A stretch of 64,000 nucleotides of DNA from Promicromonospora sp. Populi (GCF_041081105.1 NZ_CP163528.1:620001-684000), one strand, 5' to 3'. Numbered from the stretch's first letter, positions 1-8,666 are shown. The notes: generated by a model from the letters alone, not told the origin. Numbers and translations are program-made.

Positions 1-30
1 AGGGTCGGCACGTGTTATTACGAAGCCGTG

Positions 31-615
31 ATGGGACACGACCGAACTTGGCGGTGGGCAGCGCTGCTCGTGGCGCTGTCCGCCGCCGTGTCAGGATGTG
101 CGGCCTTTGGACCGAGCGCGCAGGTGCGGCCAGGGGCTGAGGACGCGTCGAGAGTCCAGACGGGGGTCGTCGATGTAGCGCCCGGGGAGCACAACTCCAT
201 CGGCACGATGACGCTGTGCGTCGAAGGCGGCGAGATGGGGGAGATCACGGCAGTCACGACCCCGCCGGAATCCGGCGTCGAGATCGTGGCCTACGCCGTG
301 GCCAACGAGCCCAGCGACATTGGAGGTTTCCGGGAGACGCTCGAAGACCTGGGCGCGGACACGACGATCCACACGGTCGAGCGGGAGTGTCGCAGGGAGG
401 GAGAAACAGGCATCCACGTTGCCACCCTGCTGATCGAGGTGGTCGCCCAGGACGACAGGTCGGCGCGAGCCGACCACTTGACTGTCCACTGGGAAGCCGA
501 GGGGAACAGCGGTGAGTTCGACGTCCAGTGGGCGATCATGCTCTGCGCCGCCGTCGACCAGGAGGAAACGGACTTCTGCCAGCAGGCTCTAGACGACAGG
601 CGCGCTGCCGAATGA
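31..615 (+). CDS. putative secreted lipoprotein, unknown function
   Basis: The product is about 194 residues. It begins with a charged N-terminus, a hydrophobic stretch and the lipobox VSGC near residues 20-23, so it should be lipid-anchored on the outer face of the membrane. The mature part is acidic, contains several cysteines and resembles no family I recognise. The start is uncertain: GTG at 28 and ATG at 31 are adjacent and neither has a clear ribosome binding site. It is the first gene in the window and faces the TetR gene tail-to-tail. Confidence 0.75.
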   Translation: MGHDRTWRWAALLVALSAAVSGCAAFGPSAQVRPGAEDASRVQTGVVDVAPGEHNSIGTMTLCVEGGEMGEITAVTTPPESGVEIVAYAVANEPSDIGGFRETLEDLGADTTIHTVERECRREGETGIHVATLLIEVVAQDDRSARADHLTVHWEAEGNSGEFDVQWAIMLCAAVDQEETDFCQQALDDRRAAE

Positions 616-638
616 CGCCGAATTCAGGTTGGTGCTTG

Positions 639-1274
639 TCAATGCTTCCCGCCGATCTCGTCGATGTCGAGGGGGCGGCCGGGCAGCGGCGTGTGCGCCG
701 TGGCCCGCAGCCCGTCCAGGCCCAGGGCCAGCATCCGGGCGTGCGCGGCGTCGGGCAGCGCGCCGGAGGATGACCGCAGGCCGCTGATCACGAGGGTGAT
801 CAGCATGACCATGTCGGCGGTGCTGACGTCCGCGCGGAGCGTCCCCGCCTCCTGCCCGTCGCGGACCAGGTCGTCGAGCGTGGACACGAGCTGCTCGCCG
901 GTGGCGACGCCCTGCGGGTCGTGCCGGATGACCACCGGGTCACCCTGCGACAGGATCGTCAGCCGCAGGGTGAACCACAGCTCCGGCAGGGTCTCCAGGA
1001 CCTTGAGGAACGACTCCCACCCCTGCCCGCCCTCGGCGCGTGCCTTCTGCGCGTGCGCGACCAGGACGGCGAGGCTGTCGCGCGCGACCTCCTGGATCAG
1101 CGCCTCGCGGTCGGGAAAACGCCGGTAGAGGGTCCCGACGCCGACGCCGGCCTGGCGGGCGATCTCCTCCATGGGGGCGTCCGGCCCGCGCTCCGCGAAC
1201 AGCACCTTGGCCGCCGCGACGATCTGGTCGCGGTTGCGGCGCGCGTCGGCCCGAAGCGTCTGCGGCTCGGCCAT
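639..1274 (-). CDS. TetR/AcrR family transcriptional regulator
   Basis: The product is about 211 residues. The N-terminal helix-turn-helix has the TetR signature around VGVGTLYRRFPDREAL at roughly residues 45-60. The C-terminal part is helical and should bind a ligand. I chose the ATG at 1274 over the upstream in-frame GTG at 1286 because an AGAGG-like site precedes it. It is divergent from the P450 at 1428, and an inverted repeat lies between them, so it probably represses the P450 gene and itself. The inducer is unknown. Confidence 0.9.
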   Translation of the reverse strand: MAEPQTLRADARRNRDQIVAAAKVLFAERGPDAPMEEIARQAGVGVGTLYRRFPDREALIQEVARDSLAVLVAHAQKARAEGGQGWESFLKVLETLPELWFTLRLTILSQGDPVVIRHDPQGVATGEQLVSTLDDLVRDGQEAGTLRADVSTADMVMLITLVISGLRSSSGALPDAAHARMLALGLDGLRATAHTPLPGRPLDIDEIGGKH

Positions 1275-1383
1275 CGTTTCACGCACCTCTTTGTCGGGGA
1301 CTTGCTTGTCGGGACTTGCGCCACTATCTCATTCGCGGAACAAGTGGACGGTTTTCTTCCGCATTTGTTATCGTCCAGGCAAG

Positions 1384-1400
1384 CGGAAGGAATCCTTCCG
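1384..1400. promoter_or_regulatory. inverted repeat, candidate TetR operator
   Basis: CGGAAGGA-A-TCCTTCCG is a perfect 17-nt inverted repeat starting 44 nt upstream of the P450 start codon, in the divergent gap with the TetR gene. Its position and symmetry fit an operator. Binding is inferred. Confidence 0.5.
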
Positions 1401-1427
1401 GATGTGCCGACCAGGGGAGCCTGACCC

Positions 1428-2666
1428 GTGACCGCAGAACCGCTCGCCGCACTTCCCACCGCCCGGACCTGCCCGTACGCCCCCCGCGAGGAGCACGTGC
1501 GGCTCCAGGAGCAGGATCCCGTCAGCAGGGCCACGCTCCCCTCCGGGAGTGACGCGTGGGTGGTGACCCGGCACGCGGACGTCCGCACTGTGCTCTCGGA
1601 CCCGCGCTTCAGCTCCGACTCGTCCCGCCCGGGGTACCCCCGGCTCGGCGTCCGGGACGAGGCCGGCGACGAGACCGCCGGCGAGGCCGGCGGAGGGATC
1701 GAGCAGGTCTTTCCTCGGCTGATGATCTCCCTGGACGCGCCGGAGCACGGGATCGCCCGCCGCGCCGTCCTCAGCGAGTTCACGCACCGGAGGCTGGCCG
1801 GCCTCAAGCCCCGCATCCAGGAGATCGTGGACGAGCACATCGACGCGATGCTGGCCGGCCCGCGACCCGTCGACCTGGTGCAGGCGCTTGCCCTGCCGGT
1901 CCCGTCGCTGGTGATCTCCGAGCTGCTCGGGGTGCCGTACGCGGATCACGCCTTCTTCCAGGAGCGGTCCTCGCTGATCCTGAAGCGGGGCGCGCGTCCG
2001 GAGGAGACCCAGCAGGCCATGCTGGAGCTCGCTGGATATCTCGACTCCCTGCTGCAGGCCAAGGAGCAGGAGCCCACCGACGACCTGCTGGGCCGCCAGA
2101 TCCTGCGCCAGCGCGAGGCGACCGGCACCGTCGATCGCGCGGACCTCGTCGGGCTGTCGTTCCTCCTGCTGACCGCCGGGCACGAGACCACGGCGAACAT
2201 GATCACGCTGGGCACCCTCAAGCTGACCGAGGACCCGGCGGCACACGAGGCGATCCGGCAGGACCCGGACAAGACCCCGCCCGCCGTCGAGGAGATGCTG
2301 CGCTACTTCACCATCGCCGAGCAGGTGCTCGCCCGGGCCGCCACCGACGACGTCGAGCTCGGCGGCAAGCTCATCAAGGCGGGCGACGGCGTGCTGACCC
2401 TCTCCCACGTCGGCAACCGCGACCCGGAGGTGTTCGAGGACCCGGACGTGTTCGACGTCGAGCGCGGCGCCCGCAACCACCTCGCGTTCGGCTACGGCGC
2501 CCACCAGTGCCTCGGCCAGAACCTGGCCCGGCTGGAGCTCCAGGTCGTCTTCGACACGCTGCTGCGCCGTATCCCCGGCATCCGCCCGGCGGTGCCGGTC
2601 GAGGAGCTGCCGTTCAAGGAGGACTCGCTCGTCTACGGCATCCACGAGTTCCCGGTCACCTGGTAG
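1428..2666 (+). CDS. cytochrome P450
   Basis: This is a soluble bacterial class I P450 of 412 residues, the usual length. The I-helix oxygen-activation motif AGHETT is at residues 250-255, the K-helix ExxR is seen as EEMLRY, and the heme-binding loop FGYGAHQCLG places the cysteine ligand at residue 361. It hydroxylates or epoxidises an unknown substrate and needs a ferredoxin/reductase, neither of which is encoded next to it. The GTG start is preceded by GGGGAG at 8-nt spacing. It is divergent from a TetR gene and likely controlled by it. The sequence resembles the CYP105/107 groups, but I cannot assign a subfamily. Confidence 0.95.
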   Translation: MTAEPLAALPTARTCPYAPREEHVRLQEQDPVSRATLPSGSDAWVVTRHADVRTVLSDPRFSSDSSRPGYPRLGVRDEAGDETAGEAGGGIEQVFPRLMISLDAPEHGIARRAVLSEFTHRRLAGLKPRIQEIVDEHIDAMLAGPRPVDLVQALALPVPSLVISELLGVPYADHAFFQERSSLILKRGARPEETQQAMLELAGYLDSLLQAKEQEPTDDLLGRQILRQREATGTVDRADLVGLSFLLLTAGHETTANMITLGTLKLTEDPAAHEAIRQDPDKTPPAVEEMLRYFTIAEQVLARAATDDVELGGKLIKAGDGVLTLSHVGNRDPEVFEDPDVFDVERGARNHLAFGYGAHQCLGQNLARLELQVVFDTLLRRIPGIRPAVPVEELPFKEDSLVYGIHEFPVTW

Positions 2667-2770
2667 GCGGCCTGTTCGACCGGTCCTGCCCGACGGCGAA
2701 CAGTCCCGGCCGGCGGCCGGCCCCGCGTATTCACCTCGACCACCGTCGGCGCGGCACCTAGGTTGGCGCC

Positions 2771-3799
2771 ATGTCCGGAGCTGAGATCGCGCACGCGTAC
2801 TGGGACGACGTCGTCCGCCCGATCCTGGACCGCAAGCTGCCCGACCTGCCGCGCGCGGCAGGTCGGCTCGGCACCGGATCGGACGTGCTGGGCCTCGACG
2901 ACGACACCTCACGCGACCACGACTGGGGGCTGCGACTGACGCTGCTCGTCCCGGCCGACCACGTGGACGAGGTCGACCAGCTCCTCGCCACGGCGCTCCC
3001 GGCGTCGTACCAGGGCTGGCCCACGGCGTTCGCCTTCTCGCAAGACCCGACCGTCCGGCACCGCGTCGAGGTCGCGGCGCCCGCCGACTTCGTGCGGTCG
3101 CGCACGGGGCTCGACGTCGGCGACACCATGACCGTGACCGACTGGCTCTCGCTGACCGGTCAGGCTGCCCTGGAGGTCACCGCCGGGCCCGTGTTCGAGG
3201 ACACCTCCGGCGAGATCACCGCGCTGCGCGAACACCTCGCCTGGTATCCGCACGACGTCTGGCTGCACGTGCTGGCGGCCGACTGGACGCGCGTCGGGCA
3301 GGAGCTGCCGTTCGTGGGCCGCACCGGGCAGCTCGGCGACGACCTCGGCTCCCGGATGATCGCCGCCCGCCTGGCGACGGCCCTGGTCCGGCTGGGCTTC
3401 CTGCTGGAGCGGCGCTGGCCGGCGTACCCCAAGTGGGCCGGCACGCTGTTCGGGCGGCTGCCCGTGGCGCCGTCGGCCGGCCCGCACCTGGCCGCCGCGC
3501 TCGCGGCGGCGACCTGGCAGGAGCGCGACGCCGCCCTGCGCGCGGCGTGCGAGGCGCTGCACGACCGGCAGCGGGCCGTCGGGCTGCCCGTCCTGGACGG
3601 GCCGGCGTGCGAGGGCTTCTGGGACCGCCCGTTCACGGGCCTGCGCGACGGCGTGACCGGCACGCTGCGCGCGGCGATCACCGACCCGGAGGTGCTGGCG
3701 CTGCCGCACCGCGGGGGCGTCGAGCAGTGGGTGGACGACGTCGGCACGCTCACCGACCCGGGTGCGCGAGCCCGGCTCGCGCGGGCGTCCGGCGCCTGA
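2771..3799 (+). CDS. DUF4037 domain protein, nucleotidyltransferase-like
   Basis: The product is 342 residues. The N-terminal GTGSDVLGLDDDTSRDHDWG region resembles the active-site strand of nucleotidyltransferase folds, with acidic residues following a GS. The C-terminal half matches the general look of DUF4037, including a YPKWAGTLF-type stretch. Its function is unknown. The start is supported by TAGGTT at 2759-2764 followed 6 nt later by ATG, a leaderless-type promoter. It runs convergent to vanX. Confidence 0.8.
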   Translation: MSGAEIAHAYWDDVVRPILDRKLPDLPRAAGRLGTGSDVLGLDDDTSRDHDWGLRLTLLVPADHVDEVDQLLATALPASYQGWPTAFAFSQDPTVRHRVEVAAPADFVRSRTGLDVGDTMTVTDWLSLTGQAALEVTAGPVFEDTSGEITALREHLAWYPHDVWLHVLAADWTRVGQELPFVGRTGQLGDDLGSRMIAARLATALVRLGFLLERRWPAYPKWAGTLFGRLPVAPSAGPHLAAALAAATWQERDAALRAACEALHDRQRAVGLPVLDGPACEGFWDRPFTGLRDGVTGTLRAAITDPEVLALPHRGGVEQWVDDVGTLTDPGARARLARASGA

Positions 3800-3812
3800 C
3801 TGCCCAGGCGCC
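3791..3812. terminator. short hairpin between convergent genes
   Basis: GGCGCCTG at 3791-3798 pairs with CAGGCGCC at 3805-3812 across a 6-nt loop. The hairpin overlaps the stop codon of the DUF4037 gene and faces the end of vanX, so it could terminate both. There is no U-tract. Confidence 0.4.
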
Positions 3813-3829
3813 GGACACCGGCGGCTCAG

Positions 3830-4438
3830 CTATGTGATCGGGAAATCAAAATAGGTGTCCGGGTACGGCTCGTCCTTCAGCGTGTAGTGCCACCACTCAC
3901 GGTCGTACGAGCTGAAGCCGCTGGCCTCCATGATGTTGCAGAGGTGCTGACGGTTCTCCGCCTCGACCGGTGTGATGCCCTGCGCTCCGTGGTGCGAGAC
4001 CACGTCCATCAGGTCGTGGTCACCCCCCATGGGGACGTGTTCGTCGGTGCCGAGCTGAAAGAGGCTCAGGTCGACGGTGCTGCCACGGCTGTGGCCCGAC
4101 TTGACGGCCACATAGCCTTGTCCGAACATCTCGGCTCGCGCAATGTTCGGATAGTGCCGCTGCTTCTTCAGGCCGTCCTCCGGCTGCTCCGCCCAGCGCA
4201 TAAAGGCATTTACAGCGCGTTGCGGGCGGTAACCGTCCCAGAGCAGCAGGCCGAAACCGAGAGGTGCGGCTTCTTTTTGCGCTTTTTCCAGAGCGGCGCA
4301 CAAGGCCCTCGTGCCGATAATACGGTTCGCCACATAGCCGTCCACCGGCTTGCCGGTGAAGTTGTCCCAGGTGGCGTACTTGGCGTCCCAGCGTATTCCC
4401 GGCACGAACTCGTCTACCGGGACAAAATCATCCTGCAT
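3830..4438 (-). CDS. vanX: VanX, zinc D-Ala-D-Ala dipeptidase
   Basis: VanX hydrolyses free D-Ala-D-Ala, so that only D-Ala-D-Lac-ending precursors are made and glycopeptides cannot bind. The product is 202 residues, the same length as enterococcal VanX. Counting residues places Arg71 in GYRPQ, His116 and Asp123 in SGHSRGSTVD, and Glu181 and His184 in EWWHY. These are the numbers of the known active-site arginine, zinc ligands and catalytic glutamate. It is the last gene of vanHAX, and its ATG lies inside the 3' end of vanA with an 11-nt overlap, implying translational coupling. Base composition is visibly less GC-rich than in the flanking genes. Confidence 0.96.
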   Translation of the reverse strand: MQDDFVPVDEFVPGIRWDAKYATWDNFTGKPVDGYVANRIIGTRALCAALEKAQKEAAPLGFGLLLWDGYRPQRAVNAFMRWAEQPEDGLKKQRHYPNIARAEMFGQGYVAVKSGHSRGSTVDLSLFQLGTDEHVPMGGDHDLMDVVSHHGAQGITPVEAENRQHLCNIMEASGFSSYDREWWHYTLKDEPYPDTYFDFPIT

Positions 4439-5474
4439 AAACGTCTTCCGCCAGCGCCAGCGACAGCACCCGGTCGAGCACCTCGGTCATCGGCAGCCCA
4501 GCGGCCGCCATCATCCTCGGGTAGCGGCTGTACGAGGTCATACCGGGGAAGGTGTTCACCTCGTTGAGCATGACGCTGCCGTCTTCCTTGAGGAACATGT
4601 CCACGCGCGCGATCCCGCCGCAGCCCAGGGCGCGATAGATGGCCTTCGCCGTCTCCTGGGCGAGCGTGCGTGCCTCGGCGGAGATGTCGGCGGGGACGAC
4701 CACGGTGGCGTTGTCGGAGCCGCTCTCGGGCTCCTTCTCCTGGTGGATCCGGAAGAAGCCGTGGGTCAGGCCGATCTGGTCCACCTCGCCCGCGAACAGG
4801 TCCGGGTCGTTCCCCAGGATCGCGCAGCCGACCTCGCTGCCGACGATGGCCTGCTCGATCAGCACCTTCGAGTCGTACTGGCGGGCGACCTCGACCGCGC
4901 TCTGCAGCTCGTCCGCTCCGCGCACCTTGCTGACGCCGAAGGACGAACCGGAACGGGCCGGCTTCACGAAGATGGGATACGTGAACTGGTCCGGATCGAT
5001 GGTCTCGTGCGACGCGAAGGTCCAGAAGTCCGGCGTCGCGATGCCCGCGCTTCGCGCGACGGTGAAGGCGAGGGACTTGTCCATGCACAGAGCAGAGCTC
5101 TGGATGTCGCAACCGACGTAGGGGATGCCGGAGAGCTCCAGCAGTCCCTGCATCGCGCCGTCCTCACCCTGCTTGCCGTGCAGCACGGGGAGCACGACGT
5201 CCAGGCTGATCGTCTCGTACTTGCCCTCGTCCAGGACGAGCAGCCCGTGGACGCTCCGGTCCGGGGACAGGACGGCCGGACGGAGCTCGCCGTTCTCCCA
5301 GTCTGCCGTAGGGCCGTCGACGAGCGACCACGCACCGTCCTTCGTGATCCCGATCCAGAACGGCTCGTACTTCTCTGTGTCAAGGCTCTTCGCGACTTCC
5401 TGCGCAGACTTGACGGAGATGGGATTTTCCTCGGAGCGGCCTCCGAACAGAATTCCGACCTTCAACCTATCCAT
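4428..5474 (-). CDS. vanA: VanA-type D-alanine--D-lactate ligase
   Basis: This ATP-grasp ligase joins D-Ala to D-lactate, giving the depsipeptide that replaces D-Ala-D-Ala in cell-wall precursors. The product is 348 residues. Blocks I recall from enterococcal VanA are present: GCDIQSSA, CMDKSL, KPARSGSSFGV, ARQYDSK, SYSRYPRMMAAAG. The HGFFRIHQE segment carries the histidine associated with lactate selectivity, whereas ordinary Ddl enzymes have a tyrosine-containing loop there. It lies 4 nt after vanH and overlaps vanX. A call of VanA-like rather than VanB or VanM by eye is only approximate. Confidence 0.95.
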   Translation of the reverse strand: MDRLKVGILFGGRSEENPISVKSAQEVAKSLDTEKYEPFWIGITKDGAWSLVDGPTADWENGELRPAVLSPDRSVHGLLVLDEGKYETISLDVVLPVLHGKQGEDGAMQGLLELSGIPYVGCDIQSSALCMDKSLAFTVARSAGIATPDFWTFASHETIDPDQFTYPIFVKPARSGSSFGVSKVRGADELQSAVEVARQYDSKVLIEQAIVGSEVGCAILGNDPDLFAGEVDQIGLTHGFFRIHQEKEPESGSDNATVVVPADISAEARTLAQETAKAIYRALGCGGIARVDMFLKEDGSVMLNEVNTFPGMTSYSRYPRMMAAAGLPMTEVLDRVLSLALAEDVYAG

Positions 5475-5478
5475 GCTG

Positions 5479-6432
5479 CTACTCGCTTTCGAAGTTCAGG
5501 CAGTTGACAAGAGAGTTCTCGATGGTGTCGCTCAGTGCGTGGTCCGTGAAAAACGCGGTGTGCGGGCTGATGAGCACGTTCGGCATCTGCTGCAGCTTCA
5601 GCAACGACTTGTTCTCGATGGGGTTGTTCCTGCGGTCGGCGTAGAAGATGCCGTCCTCTCCTTCGAGGACGTCCAGCGCTGCGCCGCCCAGACTGTCGCT
5701 CTCCAGCGCCAGGATGAGTGCCTCGGTATCGATCAGTGAGCCGCGACCGGTATTGATGATGAACGCGCCGTGCTTCATCTGCTGGATACGCCGGCTGTCC
5801 AGGAGGTGGTACGTGTCCGCGTTGAGCGGTGCGTGGAGCGTGACGATGTCGCTCTGCTGCTGCAGCTGATCCAGGGCGACGTACTCGGCAGCGGCAGAGG
5901 TGCTGGAGCGACTGTCATGGGCCAGTATCCGGCTGCCGAAACCCTGCAGCCTGTCGATGACTGCCGCGCCGATGCGCCCTGTTCCGACGACCCCGACCGT
6001 CAGGTCGCGCAGTTCCTTGCCGCGTACGGCGTTCAGCCTGTAGTCATGGGTGTCTGTGCGGCGGATGGTGGACTTTGCGTGGCGCACCACCATCAGCATC
6101 AGCATCAGCGTGTAATCAGCCACGCTGTCGGGCGAATAGGCAACATTCCCGACCTGAATGCCAAGGCTCGCTGCGTACTCCACATCGAGATGGTTGTATC
6201 CGATGCTCCGCGTGGAGATGTACCGCACACCGTTCTGGCTGAGCGCAAGCAGGGTGGAATTCGTGATCTGGGTCTTGTGGCCGACGCTGATGCATCGACT
6301 TCCGGATGCCAGCTCGGCAGTAGCCTCAGATACCGCTTCCTTGGTGATGTTTGGTATCACGCCGAAGCGAGGCGCCATCTCTTGGAACAAGACGGCCTCA
6401 TCCTGCTCGCATCCATAGATCGTAATATGCAT
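5479..6432 (-). CDS. vanH: VanH, D-lactate dehydrogenase
   Basis: VanH is an NAD(P)H-dependent 2-hydroxyacid dehydrogenase that reduces pyruvate to the D-lactate used by VanA. The product is 317 residues. The nucleotide-binding motif is seen as VGVVGTGRIGAAV, followed by the RGSLID segment with the substrate-binding arginine, and the catalytic SPHTAF histidine near the C-terminus. The ATG at 6432 matches the usual VanH N-terminus; a longer frame reaches 6813 but runs into low-quality translation. It is the first gene of the operon. No good Shine-Dalgarno sequence precedes it, and no vanR/vanS lies nearby. Confidence 0.95.
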   Translation of the reverse strand: MHITIYGCEQDEAVLFQEMAPRFGVIPNITKEAVSEATAELASGSRCISVGHKTQITNSTLLALSQNGVRYISTRSIGYNHLDVEYAASLGIQVGNVAYSPDSVADYTLMLMLMVVRHAKSTIRRTDTHDYRLNAVRGKELRDLTVGVVGTGRIGAAVIDRLQGFGSRILAHDSRSSTSAAAEYVALDQLQQQSDIVTLHAPLNADTYHLLDSRRIQQMKHGAFIINTGRGSLIDTEALILALESDSLGGAALDVLEGEDGIFYADRRNNPIENKSLLKLQQMPNVLISPHTAFFTDHALSDTIENSLVNCLNFESE

Positions 6433-6610
6433 TAAGCTGTAGTTCTCATTTTCGGGACGGCTGGAGAGACCGGGGACGGTAGCGACCGGGTGCGGCGGGC
6501 CGCTGTTCGTGCCGGTTCGCTGTGTGGCATGCGCCCTCGTGGAGGCGGCACGGCGTTGCGCGAACGTATCAGGTTTTCGATATCCGGCGCCACGAGCCGT
6601 AGGGATGCGC

Positions 6611-7288
6611 TCAGCCCGCCGAGGCGTCGGGGCGGAGCTCCGGGCAGGTGCCGCCGGGCTCCGTGAGCAGCTCGAAGTGCCAGATCTCGTTCGCGTACAC
6701 CTGGCACAGCCCGTAGTCGGTCCCGTGCTCGATGAGCCAGTAGTCGGCCTCGGTCGGTCCGACGTCGACGGCGCTCCCGCCGACGTGTGCCGAGAGCTCG
6801 GGTGTGCTGACATGCTGCCGGGCCGCCTCGAGGCCGCCGTACTCCTGGACCGCGGCGTCGAGCAGCACCTGCTGAAAGGCGGGGCTGCGCCAGCCGCTCG
6901 TGATCCAGAAGTCGATGCCCTCGGCCGCCGCGTCGTCGGCAGCCTGCCGGACGGCGGCGGCGAGGTCCGGGTCGAGCCCGGTGATCGCCGGGATGTCGTC
7001 GTCGAGCATCGCCGCGCCGCCGGGTACGTCGCCCCCGTCCACGCCGGTCGCTGCGGCGGAGCCGGTAGTCCTTGCCGAGGTCGCGCCGGGGTCCAGGACG
7101 TCGTCGACGACCTGGACCACCGGGGAGCCGCGGTCCAGCAGAGGGTAGATGCCGAAGGCTGTGACCAGTGCGATGCCGAGGATCGCGAGGCCGGCCACCA
7201 CGGGTCGTCGGCTCCTCCGACGGCGACCGTTGGGCCAGGCGCTGGGGCCGACGTGGGCGGGGGGACGAGTGAGTTCCTGTCGAGTCAT
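6611..7288 (-). CDS. VanY-like D-Ala-D-Ala carboxypeptidase (M15B)
   Basis: The product is 225 residues. One membrane segment at about residues 29-48 places the catalytic domain outside the cell. M15 signatures are clear: SGWRS at 131-135, SAHVGGSAVDV with zinc ligands His168 and Asp175, and EIWHFE with Glu201 and His204. Such enzymes remove the terminal D-Ala from pentapeptides, the accessory step in VanA-type resistance. It is in the same direction as vanHAX and 178 nt upstream, but its GC content looks like the host's. It may therefore be a resident carboxypeptidase rather than part of the acquired cluster. Confidence 0.88.
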   Translation of the reverse strand: MTRQELTRPPAHVGPSAWPNGRRRRSRRPVVAGLAILGIALVTAFGIYPLLDRGSPVVQVVDDVLDPGATSARTTGSAAATGVDGGDVPGGAAMLDDDIPAITGLDPDLAAAVRQAADDAAAEGIDFWITSGWRSPAFQQVLLDAAVQEYGGLEAARQHVSTPELSAHVGGSAVDVGPTEADYWLIEHGTDYGLCQVYANEIWHFELLTEPGGTCPELRPDASAG

Positions 7289-7365
7289 GCCCCCAGCCCA
7301 CCGGGAGCGACGTTGTCAGACCGTCTCGCTTTTTCCATACGCTCCCGATAGCTGCTGGGCGGGTG

Positions 7366-8067
7366 CTAGCCCTGCAGCTGCGGGTACAGGGCCGACAGCG
7401 GGGCCGAGAGCGCCTGCTTCACGTTGCGGCTCGTCTCGTCGGCGAGCACCTCGTGCTCGCCCGCCTCGAGGCCGTCGTAGATCGCCGCCACGATGTCGCG
7501 CGGGTCCTCCTTGGGCACGTCGAGGTCCGCGATGAGGGGTGTGTCCGTGTACCCGAGGTGCGCGCCGAGCAAGTGCGTCTTCTGGTCCAGCAGCTCCACC
7601 CGCAGCACGTTGCTGAGCGACCAGAAGGCCGCCTTGGTCGCCGAGTAGGGGCCGGTGCCGAGCCAGCTCAGCGCCGAGTGCACGTTGATGATGCCGCCGC
7701 CGTCGTTCCGGGCCAGCACCGGGGCGAAGGCCTGGACCATTCCGAGCTGTGCGAACACATTGGTCTCGAACACCGCGCGGACCGCCTCCAGCGGCGTGCT
7801 CAGCGTCGGGAGCCGGGAGTCGTTGATCCCGGCGTTGTTGATCAGCACCGTGGTGTCGGCGGCCTGCTCGGCCGCGGCGGCGACCGACTCGGGGGAGTTG
7901 ATGTCCAGGGGGAGCGGCACAACCCGCGGGTCCGTCCACTCCCGCGACGTGCGGGCGCTGGCATAGACCTTTGCGGCGCCCCGCAGGAGGGCCTCGGCGA
8001 CAAACGCGCGGCCCAGGCCGCCGTTCGCGCCGGTGACCAGGACCACGGCGTTCTTGAGGGTAGTCAT
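7366..8067 (-). CDS. SDR family oxidoreductase
   Basis: This is a short-chain dehydrogenase of 233 residues. It has the N-terminal dinucleotide motif TGANGGLGRAF near residues 14-24, the NNAG motif, a serine in the HSALS stretch and the YSATKAAF segment with catalytic Tyr and Lys. Its substrate is unknown. It is divergent from the HxlR regulator at 8196, an arrangement often seen for quinone- or aldehyde-inducible reductases, so HxlR control is likely. Confidence 0.92.
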   Translation of the reverse strand: MTTLKNAVVLVTGANGGLGRAFVAEALLRGAAKVYASARTSREWTDPRVVPLPLDINSPESVAAAAEQAADTTVLINNAGINDSRLPTLSTPLEAVRAVFETNVFAQLGMVQAFAPVLARNDGGGIINVHSALSWLGTGPYSATKAAFWSLSNVLRVELLDQKTHLLGAHLGYTDTPLIADLDVPKEDPRDIVAAIYDGLEAGEHEVLADETSRNVKQALSAPLSALYPQLQG

Positions 8068-8195
8068 CGGTAGGAGCTCGCTCTCGTGGGTGCTTCGCGG
8101 GGGCCGCGCGCCGTCGGGCAGGCGGCCTGAATTGGAAATGCCAACTTAGCAACCCTGACTACGGAAACACAACCCAGCCCGGCTAGGATGTGCAC

Positions 8196-8666
8196 ATGAG
8201 CGCAACACCCCGTGAGGTCAACGCCCGCTGCTCTGTCGCCCGGAGCCTGGAGGTGCTGGGGGAGAAGTGGGCGCTCCTGGTCGTCCGCGAAGCGTTCTTC
8301 GGCGTCACCCGGTTCGCCGACTTCCGCGCGCGGCTCGGCATCGCCCCCGACGTGCTCACGGCCCGGCTGGAAACCCTGGTCGAGGCCGGGGTGCTGGAGC
8401 GCCGGGCGTACCGCGACCAGGGCCAGCGGCAGCGCGACGAGTACGTGCTGACCGAGGCGGGAGCGGAGCTCAAGACCGTCCTCGCGGCGTTCGTCGCCTG
8501 GGGGGACGAGCACCGCCCGTCCGGGTTCGGACCGTCGATCGTCTACGTCGAGCAGGCCACGGAACGCCCGGTACGCCTGGCCTTCCTGACGGAAGACGGC
8601 CAGGAGCTCGCGCCGGACGCCGTCACGGTGGTACCCGGGCCGGGTGCGGTCGGCATCTCGGCCTGA
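8196..8666 (+). CDS. HxlR family transcriptional regulator
   Basis: This is a winged-helix regulator of 156 residues. It shows the HxlR pattern: an N-terminal cysteine (NARCSVA), LGEKWALLVVREAFFG, then FADFRARLGIAPDVLTARL. The cysteine may sense electrophiles or redox change, as in related regulators. TAGGAT at 8184-8189 ends 6 nt before the ATG, so I chose 8196 over the GTG at 8190. It is divergent from the SDR gene. Confidence 0.92.
   Translation: MSATPREVNARCSVARSLEVLGEKWALLVVREAFFGVTRFADFRARLGIAPDVLTARLETLVEAGVLERRAYRDQGQRQRDEYVLTEAGAELKTVLAAFVAWGDEHRPSGFGPSIVYVEQATERPVRLAFLTEDGQELAPDAVTVVPGPGAVGISA

Noticed and set aside
5479..6813. Extended 444-residue VanH frame
   Set aside because: The residues before 6432 have no VanH similarity and would add an Arg/Thr/Pro-rich tail; the ATG at 6432 matches the family start.
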